Part shown: piece after piece, positions 5,495-7,053 of the stretch
Layout: each line of letters starts with the position of its first letter
How positions within the stretch are numbered: the first letter of the stretch is position 1
Source of the DNA: Anaerocolumna sp.
Lineage (GTDB): Bacteria > Bacillota > Clostridia > Lachnospirales > Lachnospiraceae
Length of the DNA: 7,053 nucleotides
Assembly: GCA_029256035.1 (NCBI GenBank)
Contig: JAQSYR010000099.1
Span: 1 to 7,053 of the forward strand
Direction: 5' to 3'
Program-made: the position numbers and the translations under genes
The notes under the pieces: model-generated
What the model was told of the DNA's origin: nothing
Seen by the model: only the letters and a program-made list of their open reading frames with translations
Database searches by the model: none

Positions 5495-7053
5495 ATGATT
5501 GCTGATAGAATTCAACATTTGAAAGCTCTGATGGCGGAACATCACATGGATGCTTATATTATTCCTACTTCTGATTTTCACGAATCCGAGAAAATTTATG
5601 TCCGGATTCACTGGTTCTGCTGGTACCTTAGTAGTAACCTTAGAGGAAGCTGGTTTATGGACTGATGGAAGATACTTTATTCAGGCTGCAAGACAGTTAG
5701 AAGGAAGTGGAATCACTCTATACAAAATGGGTGAAGAGGGAATTCCTACAATTGCAGAATTTTTATGTGATAAACTAAAAGAAAATTGCACCCTTGGTTT
5801 TGATGGCAGAGTAATTAACACAAAATTTGGTCAAAACCTGATGGATAAGTTGGGATGTAAAAAAATTAAAGTTGTTTACGATAAAGATTTAGTAGCTATG
5901 ATATGGACGGAGCGTCCAACCCTTTCCTCTGATACTGCATTATACTCCGGTTGTTCTGTCTTACGCAGTTATTACCTTGGAAAAGGCTTATTTATTTATT
6001 GACGAAGCTAAATTAAATACAGAGATTAAGTCTGAACTAACCTCCAACGGAGTTATTTTAAAACCCTACGAGGAAATTTATGAATTTGTTAAGACAATTT
6101 CTAAAGAAGAAGATATCTTATTAGATTCTAATAAAGTTAATTACTCCATTTATCATAATCTTGGAGATGTTAAAATTATTGATTCCACCAATCCATCTAT
6201 ACTTATGAAAGCAACTAAGAATCCAGTAGAAATAGAGAATCTTAGAAAAGCACATATCAAAGATGGCGTTGCAGTAACAAAATTCATGTACTGGGTTAAA
6301 AATAATGTTGGTAAAATTCCTATGACTGAAATCAGTGCCAGCGATTACCTGGAAAACTGCAGAAAGGCACAGAATGGCTATCTTGATTTAAGCTTTGAAA
6401 CCATATGTGCATATCAAGCTAATGCGGCAATGATGCACTATAGCGCTACAGAGGACAATAATGCAGAGTTAAAGCCGGAAGGATTACTTTTGGTTGACTC
6501 CGGCGGTCACTATTATGAAGGATCTACTGACATTACAAGAACCATCGCTTTAGGCCATGTAAATGAAGAACAAAAGATGCATTTTACTGCAGTTCTTCGT
6601 AGTATGTTAAACCTTTCCAATGCAAAATTCCTGTACGGCTGCATTGGATTAAACCTTGATATACTGGCTCGTGGTCCTATTTGGGATATGAACCTTGACT
6701 ATAAATGCGGAACCGGTCATGGAATTGGATATCTTCTTAATGTTCATGAAGCACCTAATGGTTTCCGTTGGAAAAAAGTGCCCGAACGCGATGACAGCAG
6801 TGTTCTTGAAGAAGGTATGGTTACCACCAATGAACCTGGAATCTACGTGGAAGGCAGTCACGGAATCCGTACGGAAAATGAGATTGTTTGTCAAAAAGGG
6901 GAAAAGAATGAGTATGGTCAGTTCATGTATTTTGAAACTATCACCTTCGCCCCCATCGATTTAGACGCAATTGATGTAACTTACTTGACTCCAATTGATA
7001 AAAAGCGATTAAATCAGTATCATGCACAGGTTTATGAAAAGCTTTCTCCATAT
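5495..7053 (+). pseudogene. Xaa-Pro aminopeptidase (M24, three-domain aminopeptidase P), doubly frameshifted, runs off right edge
   Basis: Intact relatives are cytosolic dimetal peptidases that remove the N-terminal residue before proline; the long form is about 595 residues. Here the family sequence is in three frames. MIADRIQHLKALMAEHHMDA...SDFHES begins at 5495 and its frame ends at TGA 5663-5665. RKFMSGFTGSAGT onward runs from 5589 to about 5936 in the next frame. HYTPVVLSYAVIT onward runs from 5938 to the window end in the third. At the first junction about 9 family residues are missing (between HES and RKF), at the second about 50 (the end of the N-terminal half). The catalytic domain is uninterrupted and keeps all metal ligands: Asp at 6496 (VDSGG) and 6529 (STDIT), His at 6718 (GTGHG), Glu at 6832 (NEPG) and 6874 (TENE). 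Judged by the family, about 18 C-terminal residues lie beyond the window. A pseudogene is the simplest reading; an assembly error is the alternative. Confidence 0.85.

Noticed and set aside
5495..6002. Programmed ribosomal frameshifting in the aminopeptidase gene
   Set aside because: There is no convincing slippery heptamer plus structure, and each frame change coincides with loss of conserved residues, which frameshifting cannot explain.
6649..6964. Overlapping open frames on both strands inside the peptidase catalytic domain
   Set aside because: The M24 motifs and metal ligands are in the plus-strand frame that runs from 5938 to the edge; the other frames are incidental.
1..7053. CRISPR array, tRNA/rRNA, transposon, phage, toxin-antitoxin or defence genes
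   Set aside because: None of their hallmarks is present: no spaced repeats beyond the 20-bp array, no transposase or inverted termini, and every substantial coding frame belongs to a known household family.

Overview
This is an AT-rich window from a low-GC Gram-positive bacterium, most likely a clostridium of the Lachnospiraceae type. The evidence is the NAD-linked dihydroorotate dehydrogenase pair PyrD(B)/PyrK, a YfhO-family membrane protein, a Lachnospiraceae-style long aminopeptidase P, strong AGGAG-type ribosome binding sites and A/T-ending codons. The taxonomic call is inference from protein character, not a database match.

Layout: positions 1-4527 are on the minus strand. In transcription order they are a large YfhO-family membrane protein (4527-1783), then pyrK (1683-916), then pyrD (903-1). 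pyrK and pyrD are 12 bp apart and form one translation-ready pair. A credible sigma-A promoter (1777-1749) lies in the 97-bp gap after the yfhO-like gene, so pyrKD probably has its own transcript. PyrK and PyrD together make the heterotetrameric enzyme for the fourth step of de novo pyrimidine synthesis. The yfhO-like gene has no obvious functional link to them.

Positions 4528-4832 are a divergent intergenic region. Next to the yfhO-like start is a three-copy 20-bp tandem repeat in which each copy carries a ribosome-binding-site-like element and an ATG, giving decoy starts in all three frames. Further right, a 15-bp near-perfect direct repeat (52 bp apart) sits just upstream of a strong sigma-A promoter for the plus-strand cyclophilin gene (4833-5351).

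From 5495 to the right edge runs a three-domain Xaa-Pro aminopeptidase (M24 family) gene that is broken. Its family-matching sequence occupies three successive reading frames, and two conserved stretches (about 9 and about 50 residues) are missing at the two frame changes. All five metal ligands of the catalytic domain are still present. The gene runs off the window a little before its expected end.

I found no RNA gene, insertion sequence, CRISPR array, phage gene or clear defence system. The most notable signals are the duplicated translation-initiation region before the yfhO-like gene and the two clean deletions in the aminopeptidase gene. Neither by itself shows a new system.
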